From positions 62,001 to 126,000 of the IMG/VR virus record IMGVR_UViG_3300031251_000001: 64,000 bases of DNA. One strand, given 5' to 3'. A program made the translations under genes and the position numbers. Below the pieces are notes generated by a model that saw only the letters and a list, made by a program, of their open reading frames with translations, was not told the origin of the DNA and did no database searches. This document shows, one piece after another, positions 1 through 9,100 of the stretch (its first letter is position 1; each line of letters opens with the position of its first letter). This DNA comes from a virus.

Positions 1-4
1 CCAT
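1..4 (-). CDS. start codon of the next tail/baseplate gene, cut by the left edge
   Basis: An ATG on the minus strand lies at 4..2, right after the TAG stop (9..7) of the baseplate J-like gene, with a GAG-containing purine stretch just upstream. The tight spacing matches the rest of this operon, so the next baseplate or tail gene probably begins here. Only one further base is visible, so nothing can be said about its product. Confidence 0.4.
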
Positions 5-6
5 TG

Positions 7-1659
7 CTATCTCGATACGGGGATGCTGTTGGTGGCGGTGATGGAGATGTCGTCAATCGACGAGAAGAACTGCACGGTACGGTAGCTGATGCCCTGCAGC
101 GGCAAGTAGGGAATGTCGATCAACGTCGCCGAGTCAAACAGGAGGGTGTTGTCCTGGTTATCGACTAACCGTCCTCGTGCTGAGGCTCGTGCCACTTTAC
201 CGTTCGTGCCGATCACCGAATAGACCGCGTTGATGATGTCGCTGACGTAGAGCTTCCCGATGAAGTTAGTCCGGTTGATTACACGGGCCACAGCGTCCTG
301 GATGGCTCCGTTGTCAAAGAGCGGATCGGTGTCCTGACGGGTGAGCGAGAGATCGACGCTGACCCAGCAGGGGAAGGGAGCCCGCACCAGGCAGTCCGCC
401 CCAGGATGGTCCACCAGCTTGTTGGAAGCATAGCCATCCTGAATAGCGGCGATCCGGCTGATGGCGGAGAGCACGACGTTGTAGGACGCTGTGGCTCCAA
501 TCGCCAAGGCTGTGACATCGGTCGCAGTATCAATGAAGTCGATTGTCGCGGTCTGGTAACGGCTATAGCGGCCATCCACCGGGTTACTGACGTCGGGATC
601 ATCGACGCCAATGTTGACGCCCCGTGAGAGGCTCTGCACTGCGAAGGAGCCGCCCAGGGTCGAGCCGACCGGCAGAATGGAGGCGACCTCGTAGAAGCCG
701 GGCATATCGTCTTTGGTGATGAGGATACGCCAGACACTTTTAGGGGTGCCGTCGCTGGTGGTCAGCTTCTCGGAGAGAACAGCGGTTTTGGTGATCTGTG
801 TTTTGAGGGCTACCTCATCCGTTCGCACATACCAATCGACTCGCCCACCAACTCCCACAGGGATCAGGAAACGACGATCACGTCGCATCTCGGCGTCGCC
901 GGCGCCAATGATGGAATCACAGACGAAATCGGATAGGGTGGTGTCGCCACGCAGCAGGGCACGCATGGCAGGGCGGGAAGCGAAGGAGGGACGGGCTACT
1001 CCAGCTTCCAGCTTGTCAATGAGATCTTCGTTGGTCTCGGAATCAATGCCATTGCGGAAATCGCTGGCGGCGTAAGACGAGGTGAAGCCGGTGGGGACCA
1101 CATTCGGCGTGACGATGGCTCCGGCACGAAGCATGCCGACGCTGCCCGTCTGCGAGCAAACAATGGTGATCGTGAACTCGTAGCTGTCGTTGTCAATTTT
1201 GGTGATCAGCCGATCAGTCGGGGTGGCGATATCACCGGGGTCATTGCGTGCCGAGAAGACGGTGGTCGTAGTGAACTGCAGCGGTCCTGAGAAGAAGATG
1301 CTGCCGACGGGTACGACCAAGGGAGTATCGTTATCGCGGATGATCTTGATCTCACCTTCGGCCGCGACAGCGGGGAGACGGTCGATGCCGAAATTGGCCA
1401 CGATGTCGGTGACCATATCGGGGTCGGCCGCAGCGGGGTCATTCTTGATCAGGGTCAAGCTGCGGTTAGCCAGGACTTCGTTGTAGAGCGTGGTGGTCTG
1501 GGCTGTCAGCAGGGCGTGGATACGCGAGAGCACGTCATACACCGCGCCACGGGAGCTGTCGATCTGCGGATCAAACTCCACGATCTGCCGTACCGTGGAG
1601 TCAGCGAGGTTGGTCACCAGATCAGGTGCCAGCGTCTCAAGAGTGGGAGCTGTGATCAT
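7..1659 (-). CDS. baseplate wedge protein, gp47/J-like
   Basis: This 550-residue protein is probably the baseplate wedge component of the gp47/J family, which links the inner baseplate to the fibre-bearing periphery of contractile tails. Supporting features are the N-terminal helical region, a beta-rich stretch near residues 100-190 with the VPVGSIFFSGPLQF pattern, and an NGIDSETNEDLIDKL segment. That segment resembles the conserved (N)G-(x)-D-x-E-(T/S)-(D/N)-E-(D/E)-L-(R/I) motif of J proteins. Its ATG (1659..1657) overlaps the TGA of the preceding gp25-like gene as ATGA, the usual gp25-gp47 order and coupling. The length is normal for the larger members. The assignment rests on motif and position; the main alternative is another wedge protein of the same fold. 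Confidence 0.7.
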   Translation of the reverse strand: MITAPTLETLAPDLVTNLADSTVRQIVEFDPQIDSSRGAVYDVLSRIHALLTAQTTTLYNEVLANRSLTLIKNDPAAADPDMVTDIVANFGIDRLPAVAAEGEIKIIRDNDTPLVVPVGSIFFSGPLQFTTTTVFSARNDPGDIATPTDRLITKIDNDSYEFTITIVCSQTGSVGMLRAGAIVTPNVVPTGFTSSYAASDFRNGIDSETNEDLIDKLEAGVARPSFASRPAMRALLRGDTTLSDFVCDSIIGAGDAEMRRDRRFLIPVGVGGRVDWYVRTDEVALKTQITKTAVLSEKLTTSDGTPKSVWRILITKDDMPGFYEVASILPVGSTLGGSFAVQSLSRGVNIGVDDPDVSNPVDGRYSRYQTATIDFIDTATDVTALAIGATASYNVVLSAISRIAAIQDGYASNKLVDHPGADCLVRAPFPCWVSVDLSLTRQDTDPLFDNGAIQDAVARVINRTNFIGKLYVSDIINAVYSVIGTNGKVARASARGRLVDNQDNTLLFDSATLIDIPYLPLQGISYRTVQFFSSIDDISITATNSIPVSR

Positions 1660-2120
1660 GAGGTCCTCGGCAGGGTCGGCAACGTCACTTGGATATCCGG
1701 GCTGTCCCCGGCCAGAGTGGTCAATTTCAGGGAAAGCGTCACGCGACCATCGCCGATGTCGGCACTCAGCAACTCCACGTTGTCGATCTGATCCGTGAGG
1801 GTGTCAGTATCAAGCACCTGGAGAGCGAATTGGCGTCGCAGGTCTATCATAGCAGACGCGAAAGACTGGCTTACGTCAGCGGCGGTGCGGAGACGGCCCT
1901 GCTTGACGTCGGTCATGAAGCGACAGCCGGTGTTGGGCCAGAAGAGCACCGAACCCATCTCGGTGAAGAGCAGGATGATGAAGCGCTGAATCGTCTTCTG
2001 AATACCGGAGATGACGGAGCCCGAGCCGCTGCCTCGAAGATCCACGGTCATCTGGTAAGGGATGCCGGGACGGGCGATGACGTTCTCGATACCGTTGATG
2101 ACCGTCATGTCGTAGGTCAC
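1656..2120 (-). CDS. baseplate wedge protein, gp25/W-like candidate
   Basis: This 154-residue protein sits directly before the J-like gene, where gp25/W-type wedge subunits are normally encoded. Residues about 38-70 read SGIQKTIQRFIILLFTEMGS followed by a GCRF segment. This fits the family pattern of a helix with I-x-Q-x-I-x-x-I-(L/I)-x-T, then a glycine turn. The C-terminal half is beta-rich, also as expected. It overlaps both neighbours by 4 bp, so translation is probably coupled. It has no lysozyme-like active site, as is usual for gp25. Position carries more weight than sequence here. Confidence 0.5.
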   Translation of the reverse strand: MTYDMTVINGIENVIARPGIPYQMTVDLRGSGSGSVISGIQKTIQRFIILLFTEMGSVLFWPNTGCRFMTDVKQGRLRTAADVSQSFASAMIDLRRQFALQVLDTDTLTDQIDNVELLSADIGDGRVTLSLKLTTLAGDSPDIQVTLPTLPRTS

Positions 2121-2530
2121 TGCTGGTTTTCTCCTCGACCCTGCTTGAGGACCTGTTGCAGGTAATCAAGCTGGGATTGCAGCGGTCCTTGGGGGTCAGC
2201 CTGGGCGATGTCCCGGCCACGGGCCAGGGCAACACACCTATTCCAAGGATAACAGTGGCGGTGCAGAAACGCACGACGCAGTGAATCCAGCAGATCGACT
2301 TGGAGTGGCCCAGCGGTCATGTCTCCCGAGGTCCCAGGAGCGGAAGGATCGGAGACAGCTTTGGCAGTAGCGACGTTCAGATTGCTGGTATTGAGTGCCT
2401 TGGTGTAGGCGGCGGGATCGAAAACGTCTCCCTGGATGGCCGGCAGCACCCAGTCGTCTGCTTGCAGCTGCGCGCGAAGCGTCTCCATCGCTGTTTTTAG
2501 GTCAGAACTGTAGTCAACATAATCCGCCAT
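2117..2530 (-). CDS. baseplate-operon protein of unknown function
   Basis: This 137-residue protein is not recognised. It is soluble-looking and mixed helical, with a C-terminal helix (QSQLDYLQQVLKQ) and no signal peptide or membrane segment. It starts with ATG at 2530..2528, overlaps the stop of the sigma-like gene as TAATG, and shares 4 bp with the gp25-like gene. It is therefore translated from the same message as the baseplate wedge. A small baseplate or assembly role is inferred only from context. Confidence 0.7.
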   Translation of the reverse strand: MADYVDYSSDLKTAMETLRAQLQADDWVLPAIQGDVFDPAAYTKALNTSNLNVATAKAVSDPSAPGTSGDMTAGPLQVDLLDSLRRAFLHRHCYPWNRCVALARGRDIAQADPQGPLQSQLDYLQQVLKQGRGENQQ

Positions 2531-3240
2531 TATTTACTCAGGTATTGGACGCGATCGAGCATCTGCTGAATGGAACGACGACGCTGACTGATGTAACCGT
2601 CGCTGACCTTCAGCTTACGGGCCAGCTCCGAGGTGGGAAGCACGCTCTTGCCGTTGATCCCCAGCGTGTGGTCGAGGATGTGGCGGTCCATCTTGCCCAG
2701 GTCGTCTGCTACCAGGTCGATGGTGAGTGAGTGGATTGGTTTGCCGGCTGCCTCGCTGTAGATGCCGTCGTCCCCGAAGGATCCTTCTGACAGGCCGTGG
2801 TGGAAGTTCTGCATCTTGCGGACTTGCGATAAGTTGATGCCCAGGTGGTCGGCGATCTGCGAGTCGTTGGGCTCGTAGCCGTGCTCCTCCTGGAGACTGC
2901 GGGTGGCACCCATGATGGCACCGTGCAGTTGAGCGGCTCGTTCCGGGACGCGGATCAGATCGGTTTGTTTCTTGTTCTGCCGCTTGAGGCCTTGCAAGGT
3001 GTTGATGACGTGTGTGCCCAGGGCTGCCTGCTTGGGGTCGTAGTTGTCGAGGCTGCGCAGAGCCATCAGACGGGCCTGGCCCTGGAGGAGGGGGTTGTTC
3101 TGCCCAGGGACGTGGATATTGATTGCTTTGTCGATGGAGGGCTGCAAAGCGGTGAGCATCGCCTTGTTGGTGGTCGGTGACTTACCGGCCTTCCAGGCGG
3201 TATAGGGCTCGGTCAGCTCCTTTTCGAGTTTACTGGCCAT
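2530..3240 (-). CDS. sigma-70-like factor
   Basis: This 236-residue protein resembles a reduced sigma-70 family factor. Residues 50-80 (LLQGQARLMALRSLDNYDPK and following) match the end of region 2, where sigma factors have A-x-x-(K/R)-F-D-P-x-x-G-x-x-F-x-T-Y. Residues 96-145 match region 3: IRVPE, then GYEPNDSQIADHLGI, comparable to the (R/K)-E-P-T-x-E-E-(I/L)-A-x-x-L-G motif. Residues 200-230 (TSELARKLKVSDGYISQRRR) form a region 4-like helix-turn-helix. Regions 1 and most of 2.1-2.2 are missing or divergent. It is encoded between the hub and wedge genes, with TAATG overlaps on both sides. Since the phage also encodes RNA polymerase subunits, it could be the specificity factor for them. Binding to host polymerase, or a structural role kept from a sigma ancestor, are alternatives. 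Confidence 0.65.
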   Translation of the reverse strand: MASKLEKELTEPYTAWKAGKSPTTNKAMLTALQPSIDKAINIHVPGQNNPLLQGQARLMALRSLDNYDPKQAALGTHVINTLQGLKRQNKKQTDLIRVPERAAQLHGAIMGATRSLQEEHGYEPNDSQIADHLGINLSQVRKMQNFHHGLSEGSFGDDGIYSEAAGKPIHSLTIDLVADDLGKMDRHILDHTLGINGKSVLPTSELARKLKVSDGYISQRRRSIQQMLDRVQYLSK

Positions 3241-4934
3241 TAGGTGTAACTCCTGAACTCAGACAGCAGCGGAGCTCCGTGTAATCCGGCACCGAAGACG
3301 GAGGCACTGGTGAAGAGCGGGTGCTTGCTGATCCCAAAGCGAGCATCAGCATAATCCGACTCGCTGCGCATGTTGGTGAGCATGATCGAGGTACCTGCTG
3401 CCGGCCCTTCAGCACTGAGGTAGTGGCTGACGCGAGCTACCATACCATACTCGTTGGTAGCCAGGGTGTCAGTACCATTCAGCTTGCGACCCATCACTTG
3501 CACGATGGATCCGGGAGCGATATCGAAACGGTGCTTGAGGGCGTAACTGCCGCCGCTGTCAGCCAGGTTGTTCGAGATATAGGCGAACTGAGCGTATTGC
3601 TTGTAGGCGTCACGGATGTCGCCGATGCCCGGTGCGGGGCTGCTATTAGCTTGGTTCTTCCCCGTGTCACTCGGCCCGACTTCGTTGTTGCGGAAGTTGT
3701 CGAGGTTGCTTTTGCCGCTCAGGACGTTGGCGTAGTTGCTGAGCCACATCGGTGCCGGGATGAACTGGTAGACCCCTTCACCAGGAAGGATGGAGCCGGC
3801 AATAAAGCAGCCGCCGACCAGCTGCGGGTTGGCGATCGTCGCTTCTTTCCCGACTCCCGTGGGAGATTCCAACATGGAATAAACGGCCACACCCCGCAGG
3901 GGGTAGGTAAATCGCTTGGTAGAGTCACCGCTCTCGTAGTCGCTGGTCGGGATGCTTCGCCACACCTTCTGGTTGTAGAGCGGGTTGAGGGCTACCACGA
4001 TGGCCCGGTTGACCATGGGCACGATGGCCAGGCCGAACATCGGGAGGATCTCCCCGACCAGCTTGTCCCAGATGGTAAAGTTTGCAAGGCTCCGGATGGA
4101 GGCACTGGCGATGGTGTCGCGGATGGCGATCTGGGCGGCGGTTAGGGCAGGGTCGATTTGGATGGGACAGCCGTAATCATAGGCTAGATCGGTGGTCTCC
4201 CCTGGTCCTTCAATGCGACGGAGGGCCTCCAGGGCCACGTCGTTCTTGAGGGGGTTATCCAGGGAGAATTGAAGGCACTGGGCTGTAATGTTTACACTGA
4301 CCGTTGAAGTATTTGCAATTTTGGAAAAGAGCTTCTTAATCGCTCCCCACAGGTCCACCGTGATGTCGGAGGCCATGAAGTTGGAAAGGGGGATATGACC
4401 CACTAGGCCGTACTGATCCTGGCTGGTGGTACCGCCGGTAGCGACCGCCAGGGCTTTGGCAGAAAACTGCCAAGGGTTGCCGGCGTGGGAGATGGAGGAG
4501 ATCGCCGAGCTGAAGGTCAGCTGCAGGAGCCAGTGACGCAGGAAGACAATGACGGAGACCTTGCCGTCTTCCGACGTGTGGTGGCCATAGCCCTCAAAGT
4601 AGCCGTCGAACACTTTGAGTCGCCCGTTGGGCCAGGTCTTGCCCGTAGCGTCCCAACCTCCGGATGCGGTCTCGTAGACACGGGCCTTATAGAGCCTGCG
4701 CAACTTCGAGGCGCTGGCGTGGATTGTCGCCAGGTTTCCTGCAGCGTCGCCATTGAGGGCCATCCCGACCGCCACAGTCACTTCCGCTGTGGGGATCTCG
4801 TTGAGTCCGAAAGAAGAAGTATACTGCGCGAAGTTGTAGACGTACGTGGTCCCGTTGACGTCGATCTCCAGCTCACCGGCTTTATCGTCGGTGAACGAGA
4901 GCACTACCAGTTTGGCTTGAGGATCAAGCGGCAT
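3240..4934 (-). CDS. baseplate hub protein, gp27/late-control-D-like candidate
   Basis: This 564-residue protein lies downstream of the tape measure gene, where the tail hub is usually encoded. The N-terminal part has the alternating beta pattern and a VFDGYFEGYGHH segment typical of hub proteins (ligand-free gp27/D fold). The C-terminal part has GSIVQVMGRKLNGTD followed by YGMVARVSHYLSAEG, resembling the second tube-like domain of hubs. The start is placed at ATG 4934..4932, which has GAGG upstream and overlaps the preceding stop as TGATG. An upstream in-frame start at 4982 would overlap that gene by 49 bp and has no ribosome site. No lytic domain is visible. Confidence 0.5.
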   Translation of the reverse strand: MPLDPQAKLVVLSFTDDKAGELEIDVNGTTYVYNFAQYTSSFGLNEIPTAEVTVAVGMALNGDAAGNLATIHASASKLRRLYKARVYETASGGWDATGKTWPNGRLKVFDGYFEGYGHHTSEDGKVSVIVFLRHWLLQLTFSSAISSISHAGNPWQFSAKALAVATGGTTSQDQYGLVGHIPLSNFMASDITVDLWGAIKKLFSKIANTSTVSVNITAQCLQFSLDNPLKNDVALEALRRIEGPGETTDLAYDYGCPIQIDPALTAAQIAIRDTIASASIRSLANFTIWDKLVGEILPMFGLAIVPMVNRAIVVALNPLYNQKVWRSIPTSDYESGDSTKRFTYPLRGVAVYSMLESPTGVGKEATIANPQLVGGCFIAGSILPGEGVYQFIPAPMWLSNYANVLSGKSNLDNFRNNEVGPSDTGKNQANSSPAPGIGDIRDAYKQYAQFAYISNNLADSGGSYALKHRFDIAPGSIVQVMGRKLNGTDTLATNEYGMVARVSHYLSAEGPAAGTSIMLTNMRSESDYADARFGISKHPLFTSASVFGAGLHGAPLLSEFRSYT

Positions 4935-5698
4935 CAGGACCTCGATCGGGCGTAGTTGACCAGAGCCATGACGATGCCACACAACCGAGCCTGCGTGTCT
5001 CGACTGCGGTACCAGAGGTTAGTCGAGGTGATGGACTGCATGTCAGTGCCGGCGTTCACCAAAGCACTGATGGTCCCGAAATCGACCTTATCCATGATCT
5101 CCAGTTCGATTTGACCCAAGCTCCAACCCGGTTCACGGGGAACGAGGATGTCAGCGGATTGACCGTTGCTGGGTACGGCATTGAAGACGACGTTCAGGCC
5201 GGTGTTACCCAGGGCAATCGGGTTGCTGACGCCGTTGCTAAAAGTGTAGGGAATGTTGGCGATAGTGACTGAGCGACGGAGGATGGTAGCAGTGCCGAGG
5301 TTATTGATCCGAACGGTATAGAGATCATTGCAGACCCCCTCAGCGTCGTTGGGGGTCACGATGCCGGAGAGCAGGATTCCCAGCGTGGAGTTGCTGATGA
5401 CCTCCTTGCTCCAGTTGACCTGGGTGCCGGGCCAGATCCACGGGTCGTAGGTTGTGCGGCGATCGACCGCTGTAACGGCCTCGGCCCACTTGCTGGCATG
5501 CAGGAGGCGGAGGAACTGGAAACAGCGATAGTTGACCATGAGCCGGTCGGGGTTGGTGCCGAACAGTACATTACGGATGGTCAATTCAAATCGATCCAAG
5601 GTACGTGGTGTATAGTCCGGCGGTACGAAGACTTCACCAGGATCGAAGTCTTGGGTCGGTGTCAGGTTGGCGAGCAGGCAGCGAAAATCGTTGACCAT
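4934..5698 (-). CDS. tail/baseplate protein of unknown function
   Basis: This 254-residue protein is not recognised. It looks soluble and beta-rich, with one tryptophan-rich stretch (YDPWIWPGTQVNW) and a helical C-terminus. It has no signal peptide. It lies between the hub candidate and a small tail gene, with TAATG and TGATG overlaps to both, so it is co-translated with them. Such genes between tape measure and hub often encode tail-tip or hub accessory proteins, but no motif here decides this. Confidence 0.7.
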   Translation of the reverse strand: MVNDFRCLLANLTPTQDFDPGEVFVPPDYTPRTLDRFELTIRNVLFGTNPDRLMVNYRCFQFLRLLHASKWAEAVTAVDRRTTYDPWIWPGTQVNWSKEVISNSTLGILLSGIVTPNDAEGVCNDLYTVRINNLGTATILRRSVTIANIPYTFSNGVSNPIALGNTGLNVVFNAVPSNGQSADILVPREPGWSLGQIELEIMDKVDFGTISALVNAGTDMQSITSTNLWYRSRDTQARLCGIVMALVNYARSRS

Positions 5699-6165
5699 TA
5701 TCTCTTCTCCGGGATGGAAATGAGTTCGGCGGTCCAGTTCACCACGCCCGACTCGGCGTCGGCGATGTCGAACGGGAAACCGACAAGCAGCGCGTCAAAG
5801 CCGTGCTGCCCGATCATGATGCGGATGAGGCGTTGATAGTTGGAGGCACGAAAATCCGAGTACCACTGGAGAGCCAGTTCGATACCGTGCTGGGTGTTGT
5901 TGTCGCAGCCGCGAGCCGCCGACAGGCCCGAGATCGTCAGCGGGCTGGACCGGTCTCCGAAGATATTGGCATAGACGGTGTTACCCACCGTGTGCATGAG
6001 CTGGAAGTTGACCTTGGGCTGTCCGTTGAGTCGGGTGACGATGGAGCGATGTTCTTGGAACGTGATGGGGTTGTCCATCTTGAGCGGAATGAGGCTGCCG
6101 TCAACGAAGGAATCGTTGAACTGCACAATGCGTCCCGGTCCGCTAGGGAAGAAAGCCGTCGCCAT
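5698..6165 (-). CDS. small tail protein after the tape measure gene
   Basis: This 155-residue protein is beta-rich (VNFQLMHTVGNTVYANIFGD, then ELALQWYSDFRA). It is the first gene after the tape measure gene, where T4-like and other contractile phages encode a tube-like or LysM-bearing baseplate protein (gp53/gp48/gp54 type). I see no clear LysM repeat. It starts at ATG 6165..6163 with GAGGCAGG in front. A tail-tube initiator or hub-adaptor role is an inference from position. Confidence 0.6.
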   Translation of the reverse strand: MATAFFPSGPGRIVQFNDSFVDGSLIPLKMDNPITFQEHRSIVTRLNGQPKVNFQLMHTVGNTVYANIFGDRSSPLTISGLSAARGCDNNTQHGIELALQWYSDFRASNYQRLIRIMIGQHGFDALLVGFPFDIADAESGVVNWTAELISIPEKR

Positions 6166-6174
6166 GCCTGCCTC

Positions 6175-9100
6175 TTAGACGTTGCTCAATTGACCACTGG
6201 TCTTAGTATCCATCGTAATCGAACCGCCCTCCAGGCGGACGGAGCCGGTCAGTTTCAGTGTGCTAGGCCACTTGTCCTTGCCCTGACCCTGGCTCGTCTT
6301 GGCTTGCTCCCGCTGCTCTTCTGTGGTACGGGCTGACTCGAAATCGGTGAGCATCTGTCCGGTGTCGAGTTCGCCGCCACGGAGTCTGCCTTTGAACCGA
6401 TCAGCACGGCGCTTGAAGGCGGTAAAGTCTTCGTCTTTGGTAAGGCCGTAGGTCTTGCGGAACTCCTTAGTGTGGTAATCCGAACCTGATACTTTGTTGT
6501 ACTCGGAGAGGAGCATCGGAATGGGAGCACTGGACAGTTGACGGGCCTTGACCTTATCAGCGTCGGTGCCGCTTTCCATCAGGGCCTGCCCAGCTGCAGC
6601 CACTGCTGCCAGGCTGCGGGCATCCTGGAGACGACCCGACAGGGTATGGCCACCGCCACGGCCGGCAGCATCGGCGATCTCCTGACGCCGTGTCTCGTTG
6701 GCGTCTGATCCGAATAGCTTGAGATAGGAGTCGACCTGCCCGCGGATGTTACCTTGGCCGAGGGACTCTTCCTCGAACTTCTCGCCCAGGCGGTCACGAA
6801 TCTTCTTGAGTCCGGCAACGTCACTTTCGGTGACGCCCATTCCCACACCTTTAAGGTAACGGTCGCGAATCGATGACATGTCGTCGTCAGACTTCATGTT
6901 CTTGATCAACGTGTCACGGGTGACACCCTTTTCCTTAGCTGCGGCATCGAGCGACTTGCCGGCGTTAAGGAAGTCCTCAGCTTCGTTGATGCTGCCGCCC
7001 AGGGCACGATACTTAGGTAGCAGCTTGGCCAAGGAGTCAGCGTCTTTGTCGTTCCCGAAGAGAGAAGCGATCTCGGCCTGATCGGCCTTGGCCTGGGCAG
7101 CTGTTCCTTCGGTAACAGACATCCCGCGCATGCCCTGCTTGGCGTAATTACCGAGTTCAGCGTTAATCGCAGCCAGACGACGAGAGGCGTCCCGCTCAGT
7201 TCTCGCGTTACCCGACTTGCTGAGGTCGAGAGTGCTGACGCCGGCCTGGGCACGAGCTGCATCACCGTCAAAGTAAGAATCAGTGAGGTTCTGCTTCTCT
7301 GCCAGGAGAGCGTTGATCTTCTGGGCTGCCTCCAGGGTAGCTACTGAGCCTTGACCCTGTTTGCCCATCGCGATGATCCGGCTGGCGTTACCGCTCAGCA
7401 TCTGATTGAGATCGCTGTCTTCGTCCTGGACGGCATAGTAGTCTGCAGAACCTTTGAAGTAGTTGAAGCCAGTGTCGCGTGCCTTCTGCCGTTCGCCCAT
7501 GGCACCGGCGTAGCCTTCTTTCGTGATGCCGCCGTGCTTATTGATCTCCGCCATGGTGGGATCGTAGAAGGCATCCAGTCGCTTCTGGATGGCCTTGTTG
7601 ACATCACCATAGTAACCCATGCTCATGGATCGCTTGGAACCGATCTCCGCCTCGGTCAGGCCCAGTCGATCAGCTCGGCGACTAGCGTTGAGTACCGCTT
7701 CGATCTGGACGTGCGACATGCTGGGATTGGCAGCGGCGTACTGTTCAATCTCCTGCCGGCTGGCACGCGGGTTGACCCGCTCGCGGTCCCGGTTAGCCAG
7801 AACACGACCAAACTTGGAAAGGGTGCCTTCGTCCATGTCGAGCTTGCCGGCGTTCAGCTGCTGCTGAGCTTCGGTGATCTGCTGCGCGCTGGGCGATCGT
7901 CCTTGTATCTCTTCGCGGATGTACTTAGCTTTGATGACCGCATCACTGGCGGTGGGGTTGGCTGCTTTGATTTTCTTGGAGTACCAGTCAGGGACGCTGC
8001 CGGCGTCGGCAGCGGCCAGGTTCTTGGTCTTGATGTAGAGCATGGCGTCTTCGGTGGTGGCTTTCCCTTTGATACGCTCAATTGCAGCTGAGCCTTGAGC
8101 AGCCGTGACCTGAGTGCTAAAGTTACCCCCGATTCCAGCCAGATCGGAGCGAGTAGTATCAGAAGCAAGACGCATGCGATTAACATCATTGATGTCCTTA
8201 CTGGTGAAGCCGTTTTCGTTGTAGAGACCTTCTTTGGTGGCGAGTGCAACAAATTGATCGGCTGTAGCCTTCATGCCAAGTTCATGGGCTTCCAGTTCCT
8301 TCGTTAGCCGTTCCCGCTCAGCAGGATCGGTGACCTTGTCGATCGCTGCCTGCTTCTCAGCGAAACCGCGACGGGCCTTCTCGATGTCAGTGACCAGGCC
8401 GGTGAGCTTGCTGCTCACTTCCTTGGTCGGCACACCGAGCACACCGGCGACGACTTGGCTGATGCCGGCAGTATCAGTCAGTTTGACGTCCTGCAGGGAG
8501 CTGACCACGCGCATGAGCAGACCGCCACCCTTGTTGAGGGAGCGTAGCGATTCGCGAGCACGGCTGTCGAAGGAAGCCTGTTGGTTAAGACGGGCTTCGG
8601 CCTTGAATCGGTTGGGGCTGGTGAACGACATGGCGTTAGCGAAGTTCTGGAACTGACCGAATTGGCTGTTGCGGGTCATCTCATCCAGATGACCTGGTAG
8701 CGTCAGGGACAGCTCACGTTCAATCTTGGCCTTCTCCGTGGCGGGCAGCTTGTTGTACTCGGAATCGGCACTCAGGTGACGTTTGACGATCGCCTGGACC
8801 TTCTGGGGATCCTGCATCTCGGAGGGCTGCAGACGGCCCAAGTCACTGATGATGCCCTGGCTGGCTTTGTCAGCAATGGAGCTGGCGGCACCGTCGCTAA
8901 CCCGCTGACCCAGGCTCATACGGACAATGGCACCGGTCTGGGCTGCCGCCATGGTTCGCAGTTCATCGCCCTGGGCCGGCATGACCGATTTACCCAAGTC
9001 GTACTTGTTGATGGTCGCCTGGAGGGCGTAGTCTTGTCGCATCACCTGCTGAGCGGCAGACTGGGTCAGGCCCGCTCGTTGCATGAGGTTGGTGGTCGAC

